This document shows, piece by piece, positions 43,790-53,140 of a stretch of 64,000 nucleotides of DNA. The stretch's first letter is position 1. Each line of letters begins with the position of its first letter. A model generated the notes under the pieces. That model saw only the letters and a list, made by a program, of their open reading frames with translations. It searched no databases and was not told where the DNA came from. The translations under genes and the position numbers were made by a program. Source of the DNA: CAZRDB01 sp964598695 (GTDB lineage Bacteria; Armatimonadota; Zipacnadia; UBA1398); the NCBI GenBank assembly GCA_964598695.1, contig CAZRDB010000002.1:33491-97490 (forward strand). The letters run 5' to 3'.

Positions 43790-43854
43790 AGGCATCGGCG
43801 GGCGCCCGCGGAACCTTCTCCGCAACTCATCCCGCACCGCGATGGAGGTGTCCC

Positions 43855-44403
43855 ATGCCCCTGGCCGGCCCGGAACGGTCCGCGCTGCTCGTCATCGACA
43901 TCCAGGAGCGCTTCGCGCCACACATCCACGAGTACGAGCGGGTTCTGGCTCGAAGTGCCCGGATGATCCACGCGGCGCAGGAGCTGGGCGTGCCCATCGT
44001 CGTCACCGAGCAGTACCCGAGGGGATTGGGGGCCACCGTGCTCGAGATCCGCTCGGCGCTGCCCGAGTACTGCACCCCGATCGAGAAGACCTCGTTCAGT
44101 TGCTTCGGCGCGCCCGCGTTTGCCGAGCGCCTCGAGGCCACCGCGATCGACACGTTGTTCCTCGTGGGCATCGAGTGCCATGTCTGCGTGCTGCAGACCG
44201 CCATCGAGGCACTCGACCGCGGCCTGGCCGTCCACGTGCTGCGGGACGCGGTCGGCGCGCGCCACATCGAGAACGCCGACGCCGGCTTCGACCGCATGGC
44301 GCGGGCCGGTGCGGTGCTCAGCACCACCGAGATGGCGATCTTCGAACTCCTGCGCGACTCCGGGCATCCCGCGTTCCGGAGCGCACAGGCGCTCGTCAAG
44401 TAG
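43855..44403 (+). CDS. Isochorismatase-family cysteine hydrolase
   Basis: 182 residues, single domain. The Asp-Lys-Cys triad is visible: Asp15 (LLVIDIQERF), Lys78 (IEKTSFSCF) and Cys111 (GIECHVCVLQTA). ATG 43855 follows GGAGGTG. The sequence near 47-60 (PIVVTEQYPRGLGAT) matches YcaC-like and 'hydrolase of unknown substrate' members rather than EntB. Likely hydrolyses an amide or vinyl ether; the substrate is unknown. Sits downstream of the YhhQ gene with a 65-base gap. Confidence 0.93.
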   Translation: MPLAGPERSALLVIDIQERFAPHIHEYERVLARSARMIHAAQELGVPIVVTEQYPRGLGATVLEIRSALPEYCTPIEKTSFSCFGAPAFAERLEATAIDTLFLVGIECHVCVLQTAIEALDRGLAVHVLRDAVGARHIENADAGFDRMARAGAVLSTTEMAIFELLRDSGHPAFRSAQALVK

Positions 44404-44448
44404 GCTCATGGCCCGCACGGGCTGCCCATCGAGAGAGGAAGAGGCTCC

Positions 44449-47427
44449 ATGACCTTCCGCCGATCGCGTCGCGCGATCCCGCTGCTCGTCCTGCTGCTAC
44501 TCGGCCCCGTTGCCGCCTGCGTCCACGCCGCTCCGCTGCGAGCCCTGCTGCTCTCCGGGCAGAACAACCATGACTGGCGCTCGACGACGCCTTTCCTCGA
44601 GCAGCAGCTCGAGGCGACTGGCCGGTTCGACGTCGACGTCACCAACGAGCCCGGGACGCTGACCCTCGCCGACTTCCGCCGTTACGACGTGTTGGTCAGC
44701 AACTACAACGGCGACGCCTGGAGCGAGACAACCAACGCGGCCTTCCTGCAGTACCTCACGGAAGGAGGCGGCCTGGTCGTCATCCACGCCGCCGACAACG
44801 CCTTCCCGGGCTGGGCGGAGTGGGAGAGCCTCATCGGTTGCGCCTGGCGGGCGGGCACGGGCCACGGCGCCCAGCATCGCTATGTCGTGGCCCTCACCCG
44901 ACCCGACCACCCGATCCTCCGCGGCATCCCGCACTACCTCCACGCGCAGGACGAGCTGTACCACAAACTCCTGTGGGCGCCCGACTCGCAAGCCGAGGTC
45001 ATCGGGGAGGCCTACTCGCGGCCCGATACCGGCGGCACCGGCGCCTACGAGCCCATGCTGATCGTCAACACCTGGGGCCGAGGCCGGATGTTCCACACCG
45101 CCATGGGCCACGACAATGCCTCCCTCGGCGACCCGCGCGATGCGCTGATCCTCGCCCGTGGCGCCGAGTGGGCCGCTACCGGCCGCGTCACCATCCCGGT
45201 GCCGCCCGACCTGCCCCGGGACGTGCAGACGGGCGGGGCGACCGCCGACGAGACCGCGGCAAGCTGGCAGGCACTCGGCCTCGATGCCGCCCTCGCGGAG
45301 CGGATCGCCTCCGCCGCCACCCCCGCCGAGACCGCAAAGGCCCTCGCCGACGCGATCGCCGCGGGCGACGGTGCGGCCCGGGTCGCCGCCCGCCAGCAGA
45401 TCGTCGGCCTGGGCCTCGACGCGTTGGCGCCGCTGCTCGCTCTGTACCGCGAGCGGCAGGAGCTGCGCATGGCGGCCGGAGCCGACCTCCAGGTCGTGGC
45501 CGGCCTTGCCTCCCGAGACCGTGAGGCCGCCAAGGCCGTCGCCGCATGGGCCGGCCCGCTGCTCTTCGCCGGCGCCGAGACCGGCCTGCCCCAGGTCATC
45601 ACCCGCATGCTCGGCCTCGCGGGCTCGCCCGTCGCCATCGACGCGCTGAAGGCAACACTCGCCGATCGCCCGCTCACCGATGAGGAACTCCAGGCGGTCG
45701 TCGCCTTCGCCGGCGGCGAGCAGTCGCGGCAGGAGGTCCTCGCGGGGCTCGCGGCGGTGGACTCCGGGGAAGCCCTGGAGGCCCTGGGCCGGATCCCCGG
45801 CTCGATGGCGACGGCGGCGCTCGTGCAGTATCTCCGTGAGGCGCCCGCGGCGAGCCAGCCGAAGGTGCTGGAGGTTCTTGCCGAGCGGGGCGACGTCACC
45901 GCCGTGAAGCGGATCGCCGAGGCCGCCCGCAGCCAGGATGTCGGCGTTGCCGCGGCCGCCGTGCGCGCCCTGGGCGCGCTGACGGGCGAGGAGGCCATCG
46001 AGGCCTTGGCGGATGCGCTCCACCACGAGCAGCCGCTGGTGAAGGCCTGTGCCGCGATCTCCCTGCTCGAGCAGGCGCGTGCCCTGGCCGAGGCCGGTAC
46101 GCCGGAGGCGGCCCTCGTCGCCGTGCGGGCCGTCCTGGCCGCGAGCCCGAGCGATGCCGACGCCTCCGCCGCCGCCCGTGTGCTGGGCGCCGTGAACACC
46201 ACCGAGGCGTTCTCGCTCCTCCGCGACCTTGCGGAGTCGGGCGCGCCGTCCGTCCGCATCGCGGCTGCCGAGGCGCTCGGCGCGATCACCGCGACCGACC
46301 CGGAGCCGACGCTTCTGGTGCTCACCGCCGCCCCGTCCGAGGACCTCGTCCGTGCCGTGCTGCCCGTCCTCGGCGACCGGGGCACCGCCGCCGCGATCGA
46401 CCGTCTCTCGGCGATCTGCCACGACGAGCGACGGAGCATGGAGGTCCGCGCCGCCGCCGCGACCGCGATCGGCCGCGCGCCGAACAAGATGGCCGTCAAC
46501 GCGCTCCTGAAGCTGGTTGACGCATGGAGCCCCGACGCCGTGCACGCGGCGGCCTTCGCCGCCCTGCTGGGCGTCGGTCGGTCGCTCGCCGCCACCGATC
46601 CCGCCGCCGCCTGCGACAGCGCCCGGTGGCTGTGCTACACCGCCCGCACGAGTAGCCAGAAGGCCCAGGGGCTGCACCTGGCCGGCGACGCCTACTGCGA
46701 CCGGACCGTAGGCCTCTTCCACACCGTGGTCCGCAACGCGCTCACCGAGCTGACCGGCGACGACCTCGCCGGCGCGGCCCATGCGGCCGTAGCCGTCGCG
46801 ACCGGCCTCCTGGAAGAGGGCAAGACCGCCGACCTCGAGAGCCTCTGCCTCCTGGTGCTCGGGAAGGCGCCGGGAGAGCCCTACGCGCGACAGATCGCCG
46901 AGAAGCTCGCCCAGTCGGGCAGCACGGTCAGCGTCGCGGCCCTCCAGGGCTTCGTGACCCGCTGGCAGATCATCGGCCCCTTCGCGAACGACAACGGCGA
47001 CGCGTTCGAGACGGCGTACCCGCCCGAGGAGAGGATCGACCTCGGCGCGACGCTCGTCTCCGATGGCCGCGAGCTGACCTGGAAGGCCTTCGAGAGCGCC
47101 GATGCGCTTGGACGGGTGAACCTGCGCGAGGTGGTCGCCCCCCGGGACAACGTCGTCGCCTACGCCTTCGCTGAGATCACGGCCCCGGCGGCGATGGACG
47201 CGCTCGTGAAGCTGGGCTCCGACGATGGAATCGTCGCCTGGGTCAACGGCGAGAAGGTCCACGCCCTCGACGCCGCGCGGCCCGTTACGGTCGACCAGGA
47301 CGTGGTGCGCGTCCACCTCGAGCCCGGCGCCAACGCGCTGCTGCTCAAGATCCTCCAGGGCTCCGGCGATTGGGGCTTCTGCTGCCGCGTGACCGACACC
47401 GACGGCCACCCGCTCCGGGCCGAGTAG
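44449..47427 (+). CDS. Secreted ThuA-HEAT repeat-PA14-like mosaic protein
   Basis: 992 residues. Signal peptide residues 1-26. ThuA-like (class I glutamine amidotransferase fold) domain about 28-250: LLLSGQNNHDWRSTTPFLEQQLE, VIHAADNAFPGW and MLIVNTWGRGRMFHTAMGHD. About 270-780 consists of alpha-helical HEAT-type repeats (for example AVRALGALTGEEAIEALADALHHEQPLVKACAAISLLEQA). The C-terminal 170 residues (WQIIGPFANDNGDAFETAYPPE to the end) resemble a carbohydrate-binding PA14/beta-jelly-roll domain, including SDDGIVAWVNGEKVH. The architecture is typical of heterotrophic Planctomycetota and Armatimonadota and points to extracellular sugar handling, although ThuA biochemistry is poorly defined. 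Confidence 0.88.
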   Translation: MTFRRSRRAIPLLVLLLLGPVAACVHAAPLRALLLSGQNNHDWRSTTPFLEQQLEATGRFDVDVTNEPGTLTLADFRRYDVLVSNYNGDAWSETTNAAFLQYLTEGGGLVVIHAADNAFPGWAEWESLIGCAWRAGTGHGAQHRYVVALTRPDHPILRGIPHYLHAQDELYHKLLWAPDSQAEVIGEAYSRPDTGGTGAYEPMLIVNTWGRGRMFHTAMGHDNASLGDPRDALILARGAEWAATGRVTIPVPPDLPRDVQTGGATADETAASWQALGLDAALAERIASAATPAETAKALADAIAAGDGAARVAARQQIVGLGLDALAPLLALYRERQELRMAAGADLQVVAGLASRDREAAKAVAAWAGPLLFAGAETGLPQVITRMLGLAGSPVAIDALKATLADRPLTDEELQAVVAFAGGEQSRQEVLAGLAAVDSGEALEALGRIPGSMATAALVQYLREAPAASQPKVLEVLAERGDVTAVKRIAEAARSQDVGVAAAAVRALGALTGEEAIEALADALHHEQPLVKACAAISLLEQARALAEAGTPEAALVAVRAVLAASPSDADASAAARVLGAVNTTEAFSLLRDLAESGAPSVRIAAAEALGAITATDPEPTLLVLTAAPSEDLVRAVLPVLGDRGTAAAIDRLSAICHDERRSMEVRAAAATAIGRAPNKMAVNALLKLVDAWSPDAVHAAAFAALLGVGRSLAATDPAAACDSARWLCYTARTSSQKAQGLHLAGDAYCDRTVGLFHTVVRNALTELTGDDLAGAAHAAVAVATGLLEEGKTADLESLCLLVLGKAPGEPYARQIAEKLAQSGSTVSVAALQGFVTRWQIIGPFANDNGDAFETAYPPEERIDLGATLVSDGRELTWKAFESADALGRVNLREVVAPRDNVVAYAFAEITAPAAMDALVKLGSDDGIVAWVNGEKVHALDAARPVTVDQDVVRVHLEPGANALLLKILQGSGDWGFCCRVTDTDGHPLRAE

Positions 47428-47456
47428 GCGACAGCCCGAAGCAACGCGGGCGTCGT

Positions 47457-47489
47457 ACGGGCGGGCCGCCGCGAGGCGTTCCCGCCCGT
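47457..47489 (+). terminator. Hairpin between convergent ThuA-HEAT and xerD genes
   Basis: ACGGGCGGG (47457-47465) and CCCGCCCGT (47481-47489) form a perfect 9-bp stem with a 15-base loop, lying between the stop codons of two convergent genes (47427 and 47496). Probably works in both directions; no T-run. Confidence 0.55.
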
Positions 47490-47495
47490 CGCGCC

Positions 47496-48395
47496 CTACC
47501 GAGCCCGCGGGTGGCTGAGGTCGTACTGCTCGCGCAGGAACTCCGTGGTCACGTGGGTGTAGATCTCGGTCGTCGCGAGGCTCGCGTGGCCGAGCATCTC
47601 CTGGATCTCCCGCAGCCCGGCCCCGCCTTCGAGCAGGTGCACGGCGAAGCTGTGCCGCAGCGTGTGCGGGCTCACGGCGCGCGGGTCGAGCCGGGCGTCC
47701 TGCGCGGCGCGCTTGACCAGCCGGAAGACGCCGCTGCGGGAGTAGCGGCAGCCCTTGCCGGAGAGGAACAGCGCCGGCTCCTCCCTGCTGCGGCAGAAGT
47801 GCGGCCGCGCCCGCTCGAGATACGCGGCGCAGCGCTCGAGCGCGACGCGACCGAGCGGTACCCACCGCTCCTTGTCTCCCTTGCCGAAGCAGCGGAGGAA
47901 GCCGCTCCGGAAGTCCACGTCCGCGAGGTCGAGGCCGCACAGCTCCGAGACGCGCGTCCCACTCGCGTAGAGGAACGTGAGCAGCGCGCGGTCCCGCACG
48001 AGCGGCGGCGTCTCGCCTTCGCGGCTCGCGAGCAGGGCCTTCACCTCGTCGATGCTCAGGAAGCCGGGGAGCCGCTTGCCCCGGCGCGGCAGCGGGATCT
48101 CGGCCGAGGGATCCTCGTCGGCGATCCCCTCGCGCACGAGGTGACGGAACAGGCCGCGGACCGCCGCCAGCCGGCGCACCACCGTCGCGGTCGCCTCGCC
48201 CCTCTCGGCCAGCTCCGCCACGAAGGCCTGGAGGGCCGAGGGGCTCACCTCGCTCGGTCGTGTCGTGCCGCGCTCCTCGAGCCACCCCACCAGCAGGGCA
48301 AGGTCGCCGCCGTACGCGGCGAGGGTGTGCGCCGAGAAGCCGCGCTCCACCGCGAGGGTGTCGAGGTAGACCTGTACCGAGTCGTCGAGCAGCAT
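47496..48395 (-). CDS. xerD: Tyrosine recombinase XerD/XerC
   Basis: 299 residues from ATG 48395, the usual XerC/D size. Core-binding SAM-like domain 1-100, then the catalytic domain with Arg148 (GTRVSEL), Lys172 (GKGDKER), His244 and Arg247 (HTLRHSFA), His270 (LGHASLATT) and Tyr279 (IYTHV). This complete set indicates an active enzyme for chromosome dimer resolution. The start is supported by GGGAG about 11 bases upstream; ATG 48416 has no ribosome binding site. Isolated from phage or integron genes, so a housekeeping Xer is more likely than a mobile integrase. Confidence 0.95.
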   Translation of the reverse strand: MLLDDSVQVYLDTLAVERGFSAHTLAAYGGDLALLVGWLEERGTTRPSEVSPSALQAFVAELAERGEATATVVRRLAAVRGLFRHLVREGIADEDPSAEIPLPRRGKRLPGFLSIDEVKALLASREGETPPLVRDRALLTFLYASGTRVSELCGLDLADVDFRSGFLRCFGKGDKERWVPLGRVALERCAAYLERARPHFCRSREEPALFLSGKGCRYSRSGVFRLVKRAAQDARLDPRAVSPHTLRHSFAVHLLEGGAGLREIQEMLGHASLATTEIYTHVTTEFLREQYDLSHPRAR

Positions 48396-48490
48396 GGCCG
48401 CGTTCGCTCCCGCCATGGTAACGGCGCGTGTGCGGGGCGGGATCGAAGGAGATCCATGCCGCGCGGAGGAAAGTGCATGCGGGTGCAACT

Positions 48491-49335
48491 ATGTTCGGTG
48501 TTTCGGGGCTGCCCTGTCCGGCAGGGTTCGAAGTGGTCCCGCCCGAGCGTCAGCGGGGCACGGAGAGTCTCGTCCTCCGCTCGGGGCCACCGTGCGTTGT
48601 TCCCGAGGTCTGGTTCCTGCGGCGCGGGCGGTGCGCGGTCGCGGTCTCCCTGCGCGAGACCCCCGCGGCGATCCTGCTCGAGCCCCTCGGCCCCAAGGTG
48701 ACGCTCGCTCTCCACGGGCGCCCCGAGTCGCGGGGCGTCTGGGAGTTCCTGCAGCAGGTCGATGAGGGCGTCGGCTTCGTCGTGCCCTGCGAGCTGGAGG
48801 CTCTCGTCGGAGCCGTGCGGCGCAGTCCCGGGATCTTGCGGATGCGCGTTCTCTCGGGTAGCCTGCTCCGGCCCGGGCCCGCTCCGAGCGCCCCCGGGCG
48901 GCGGGTCCCGCTCGGGCCGGCCGATCTCGACGCGTTGGCCGCAGTCCCGGCAGAGGGACTCGGGTATCTCGAGTGCTACGAATCGCTCGAGCGGTTCCTG
49001 GCGGAGCCCTTCCCGGGCGTCGCGAGCTGGCTCGGCGATGAGATCGTCGGCTTCGCCGTCGTCTACGCGCGCGCGGAGCCGTGGGTGGAAGTGGCCGTCT
49101 ACACCCGGCCGGACCACCGGCGGCAGGGCCATGCCACCGCGGCATCGGCTGCCTGTCTGCAGGAGGTCGTCCGGCGTGGCGGGGACCCGGTCTGGACCGC
49201 GGTCGACGAGGAGTCGCGCCGCATGGGCCTGCGGCTTGGGCTGATGCCGGCCGGCGAGAGACTGTATGTGGAGTTCGACCGTCCGTCACGAGTGCGGCGG
49301 GAGCCGATGGCGGGCACGATGGGAGAGGCGGAGCC

Positions 49336-49339
<4 letters not shown>
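48491..49339 (+). CDS. GNAT-family N-acetyltransferase
   Basis: 282 residues. The acetyl-CoA domain is C-terminal: EIVGFAVVYARAEPWVEVAVYTRPDHRRQGHATAASAACLQEVVRRG, with the Q/R-x-x-G-x-A loop as RRQGHA, about residues 190-240. The N-terminal half (1-150) is not recognised and resembles the two-domain GNAT_acetyltran type. The ATG lacks a good Shine-Dalgarno; GTG 48428 would add 21 residues. Divergent from xerD across about 95 bases, and overlapping the IMP cyclohydrolase start by four bases. Confidence 0.85.
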
Positions 49340-49923
<584 letters not shown>

Positions 49924-49934
49924 AGAGGCCTCCG

Positions 49935-50807
49935 ATGGCACTCGCGCGCGCCATCACCGTGGCCGGACTCCTCCTGTGCCTCGCGGGGGCATGGGTGCTG
50001 GGCGACGGCGCGTGGGGCGCCCTCGGCAGCCTTCTCCTCGCCGCGACAGGCGTCTCGCTCGTCGCCCTCGCCCTGCCCGTCGTGCTGATCGGGTGCCGGA
50101 CGCGCCGGCTGTCGCGAGGCGAGGTTCTGCTGCGCTGCGAGCACCCGCTCCCCGAGGAGGCGGCGCGCGAGCTGTTCCGCCTCGTCGATCTGGTCCGCGG
50201 CCGTCTGGCCGCAACCCTCGGCGGCCTCGACGAGGGCCGGTGCGAGGTGTGGATCTGCGCCGGCGAGGGTGCGGCCGAGGCCGTCCTGCGGGCTCGAGCG
50301 GTCGGAGTGGGGCGCCTCGGCGCCGCCATTTGCCCGATCCCGGAGGCCTGCCTCGCGCGCCCGCACGAACTTCCGTTCCGGCTCAGCGAGCCGCTCGCGC
50401 GCAACGCCGCCCAGGGCCTCCGTGGACGCCTACGCGGCTGCCTGCTCGAGGGCATGGTCGAGTGGCTTGCCGTGGTTGGCGCGATGCCCAGTGGGGTGCG
50501 GCGGAGAGTGGCGCTTCACGCCGAGGCTGCCCGCCTCTCGCTCAGTGGCCCCGCCGCCGAGCGCTGGTGCGACGCGGCGAGCCGGAGGGAGTTGCCCGCC
50601 GAGGAGCGCCGGGCGCTCTCCCGGAGCTTCACGGGCTTCCTGGTCCAACGCTATGGGATCGGAGCCTACCTGCGGTTCCTCGCGGAGGCCGACCGCAACC
50701 CACCGCATGTCGCTCTGCTGCTCGCCTACCGGCGTACGCCGCGCGAGCTGGAGCTGCGGTGGCGGGCGTTCCTCGAGGCCGGCTCGGGCCGGGTCGCGCG
50801 GCCGTAG
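49935..50807 (+). CDS. Membrane protein with degenerate peptidase-MA-like C-terminus
   Basis: 290 residues, no confident family. Two N-terminal hydrophobic segments (about 8-30 and 35-55). The remainder is arginine-rich and alpha-helical. LLEGMVEWLAVVGAMP (about 172-187) and SFTGFLVQRYGIGAYLRFLAEAD (about 232-254) look like the Glu-ligand helix and the closing helices of gluzincin peptidases of the peptidase-MA type. The expected HExxH is replaced by ARNAAQGL, so zinc binding seems lost. Between the IMP cyclohydrolase and dprA genes, 11 bases after the former. Function unknown. Confidence 0.75.
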   Translation: MALARAITVAGLLLCLAGAWVLGDGAWGALGSLLLAATGVSLVALALPVVLIGCRTRRLSRGEVLLRCEHPLPEEAARELFRLVDLVRGRLAATLGGLDEGRCEVWICAGEGAAEAVLRARAVGVGRLGAAICPIPEACLARPHELPFRLSEPLARNAAQGLRGRLRGCLLEGMVEWLAVVGAMPSGVRRRVALHAEAARLSLSGPAAERWCDAASRRELPAEERRALSRSFTGFLVQRYGIGAYLRFLAEADRNPPHVALLLAYRRTPRELELRWRAFLEAGSGRVARP

Positions 50808-50828
50808 GCCGGGGAGGGGCTGGGAGCA

Positions 50829-51752
50829 GTGGCCGGCAAAGCGAAGTGGTGGGCGCTCACGAGCATCGCGCGGGTCGGGCCGAAGGCCGTTCACCGGCTT
50901 CTCGCGGCGTTCGGCTCGCTCGATGAGGCTCTCGAAGCCCCCCCCGAGGAGATCCTCGCGAGCGGGGCTCTCCGTCCCGACCAGCTCAAGCAGCTCCTGA
51001 AGCGCCTCGCGCGCCTCGAGGAGTGGGAGGCGGCGGTCGACGATCTGAGCATGGAGAGCGTCGACCTTCTGACGCTGGAGTCCGAGGACTACCCCCCTCT
51101 CCTGCGCGTGATGCCGGCGCCGCCGCCCGTGCTGTTCGCGCGTGGCTCCGGCCGCGAAGCGTTGCAGATGCCCGCCGTGGCCATCGTCGGCGCGCGGGAG
51201 GCCAGCGAGGAGGGGTGCGCGTTCGCCGAGAGCCTCGCGCGGAGCTTGGCCGCGTCCGGCGCCGTCGTGGTGAGCGGGATGGCCGTTGGGATCGACCAGG
51301 CGGCCCACCTCGGGACCCTGGCAGGCGGCGGGCTGACGGTCGGCGTGCTCGGCTGCGGCCTGCTGAGTCCTCGGGCGCCCGACCCGGAGCTGTGCGAGGA
51401 TGTCTGCCGCGCGGGCGTGCTGCTCTCCGAGCTGCAGCCCACCGCCCCGCCCACGGTCGCCAACCTGATGGCCCGGAACCGGATCGTCGCCGCACTCTCC
51501 CGCGTGATGATCGTGGCGGAGTTCGGCGCCACGACGGGATCGGTGAACGCCGCCTCGGCCGCACGAGCCCTCGGCCGGCCGGTCTTCCTGGGGCCGATCG
51601 CCGCGAGCCAACCCGCCGGCGAGGCGGCGCTGGCGGCCGGGGCCGAGCTGCTGGGCGACCCCGGAGCCGTCGAGCCCGTTCAGGAGGCACTCCGGCGCCC
51701 CGTCGGGCCGCCTCCCATGGACCCGAACGGGCAGCTCTCGCTCCCCCTGTAG
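50829..51752 (+). CDS. dprA: DNA processing protein DprA/Smf
   Basis: 307 residues. N-terminal SAM-like helices (1-75), then the Rossmann DprA core: VAIVGAREASEEGCAFAE, VVSGMAVGIDQAAHLGTL, GVLGCGLLSPRAPD, LLSELQPTAPPTVANLMARNRIVAALSR and GATTGSVNAASAARALGRPVFL. Loads RecA onto incoming single-stranded DNA in natural transformation. The winged-helix domain found at the C-terminus of some DprA proteins is absent; the protein ends shortly after the Rossmann fold. GTG start with GGAGGGGCTGGGAG upstream. Competence machinery otherwise not seen in the window. Confidence 0.93.
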   Translation: MAGKAKWWALTSIARVGPKAVHRLLAAFGSLDEALEAPPEEILASGALRPDQLKQLLKRLARLEEWEAAVDDLSMESVDLLTLESEDYPPLLRVMPAPPPVLFARGSGREALQMPAVAIVGAREASEEGCAFAESLARSLAASGAVVVSGMAVGIDQAAHLGTLAGGGLTVGVLGCGLLSPRAPDPELCEDVCRAGVLLSELQPTAPPTVANLMARNRIVAALSRVMIVAEFGATTGSVNAASAARALGRPVFLGPIAASQPAGEAALAAGAELLGDPGAVEPVQEALRRPVGPPPMDPNGQLSLPL

Positions 51753-51829
51753 CCGGCCGCGACAACATCCCGCCATCCCCGAGCGTCCAAGGGGACGTGG
51801 GAACCGACGGCGTACGCGGGAGCAGGCGC

Positions 51830-52948
51830 GTGGGCGCAGGGCGGGCGGCCCGGCAGGGGCGGCCCCGCTGGCGCACGCTCACGGCACTCGCGCTGCTGGC
51901 TCTCCCGCTGCTGCTGCGCGAGAACCCCGGCCCGCAACCGCCCCCGACGCCCGTGCACATGCGGGTCTCCTTCGAGGCGGGGGGGAAGCAGAGACGCCTG
52001 GACTCGGCCGGCCCGCTCGCCGTGATCCTCGGGCCCGGCGCGCGCCTGACCTTCGCCGTCGAGGCGCGGCCTCAGGCCTCGTCCGAGTGGCATGTGGTCA
52101 GCCGGAGGATTCATCTGACCCTCCCCGACGGGTCGGCCCGCGCGGGCGAGGGCGCCGTGGCGGGGGCCATCCAGGCCCCCGTGGCCCCCGGCACCTACGC
52201 GGTGACCGCCGAGCTGCGCTCGCGGTTCGCCTCAACCCACGGTGCAGGCCGGGCCTGGCGGGCCGAGCGCGAGACGACAACGACCGAGAAGCTCTACCTG
52301 TGCGTGCCGGTACCCGGGAGCGAGATCCGGGGCGAGCACCTCCGAGGCTATCGGGTCGGCGACTACTCCGGGCGAGGGGAGGTCCCCGAGTGGTTCATCG
52401 AGATCCCCGAGGAGGCCCTCGCCGCCCGCCTCTCGGAGCACCTCACACTGGGCACGTTCGTCTCGCGAGATCCCCCGACAACCCCGAGCGGCTGGCCCCG
52501 CTACGCGCCCATCCCCTGGGCCCTCGTCGACAAGGTCGAGGCACTCAACGCCGCCCTGCGCAAGCGCGGGATCGTGCGGGAGTCGGTCGACTGCTACAGC
52601 GGCTACCGCACCCCGCACTACAACCGGCTTGTCGACGGCGCCAGCCGGTCGCAACACATGCAGGGCCAGGCGATGGACTTCCGGGTCGACGAGAACGGCG
52701 ACAGCCTGATGGACGACGTGGATGGCAACGGAGTCGTCAACATCCGAGACGCGATCGCGGTGGGCGAGGTGATCCGGTCACTCGAGCACTCGGGGGCGGT
52801 GGTGATCGGCGGGACAGGCGTCTACGAGACCGCTGGGGCGCCCGCCATGGGCGTCGGGCTGCACCTGGACATCCGGGGCACGAGGGCGAGCTGGGGTCGC
52901 CACTACCCGCACCCGGGCGCCACCACGTACCGGGAGATCCCTTGGTAG
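51830..52948 (+). CDS. Peptidase M15-family (DUF882-like) protein with EF-hand/dockerin-like insertion
   Basis: 372 residues from GTG 51830, seven bases after GGGAG. Signal anchor about 15-29. Residues 40-160 look like an immunoglobulin-like beta domain. The C-terminal domain has the M15 zinc site: His276 and Asp283 (SQHMQGQAMDF) and His345 (GVGLHLDIRG). Between them lies DVDGNGVVNIRD (296-307), which fits a calcium-binding dockerin loop, with Asp296, Asp298, Asn300, Asn304 and Asp307. The preceding DENGD (287-291) begins a second half-loop. Likely cuts peptidoglycan peptides or a related D-amino-acid bond in the periplasm. The insertion is unusual for this family. Confidence 0.85.
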   Translation: MGAGRAARQGRPRWRTLTALALLALPLLLRENPGPQPPPTPVHMRVSFEAGGKQRRLDSAGPLAVILGPGARLTFAVEARPQASSEWHVVSRRIHLTLPDGSARAGEGAVAGAIQAPVAPGTYAVTAELRSRFASTHGAGRAWRAERETTTTEKLYLCVPVPGSEIRGEHLRGYRVGDYSGRGEVPEWFIEIPEEALAARLSEHLTLGTFVSRDPPTTPSGWPRYAPIPWALVDKVEALNAALRKRGIVRESVDCYSGYRTPHYNRLVDGASRSQHMQGQAMDFRVDENGDSLMDDVDGNGVVNIRDAIAVGEVIRSLEHSGAVVIGGTGVYETAGAPAMGVGLHLDIRGTRASWGRHYPHPGATTYREIPW

Positions 52949-53005
52949 GGTTTCGCAGAAGAAGCTGAACGGAATTGGTGAACCCTTCGGGTACCTGGCC
53001 GGTTC

Positions 53006-53023
53006 CTGAGGCAGAGACCTCAG
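53006..53023 (+). other. Small hairpin in leader of the 53049/53141 gene
   Basis: CTGAGG (53006-53011) and CCTCAG (53018-53023) form a perfect six-base stem with a six-base loop, located 9 bases before GGAGGAG (53033-53039), the ribosome binding site of ATG 53049. Together with other local pairings the leader looks structured, but it does not match a riboswitch consensus I know. Confidence 0.35.
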
Positions 53024-53140
53024 CCCGACGCCGGAGGAGCGACCCGAGATGACGAACCGTACGCGCCTTGCCGCACCCGGAAGCCCGGCGCCGCCTGGAT
53101 CGAGAATGGCGACGAGGCGGCGCTGATCGCGGCGAACGTC

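Noticed and set aside
47496..48395. Integrase marking a mobile island
   Set aside because: The enzyme has the length and catalytic layout of a housekeeping XerC/D, with no phage genes, tRNA attachment site or direct repeats nearby.
52949..53048. Riboswitch in the leader before the small gene at 53049/53141
   Set aside because: Hairpins are present, but no match to a riboswitch consensus I can recall; kept only as a structured leader.
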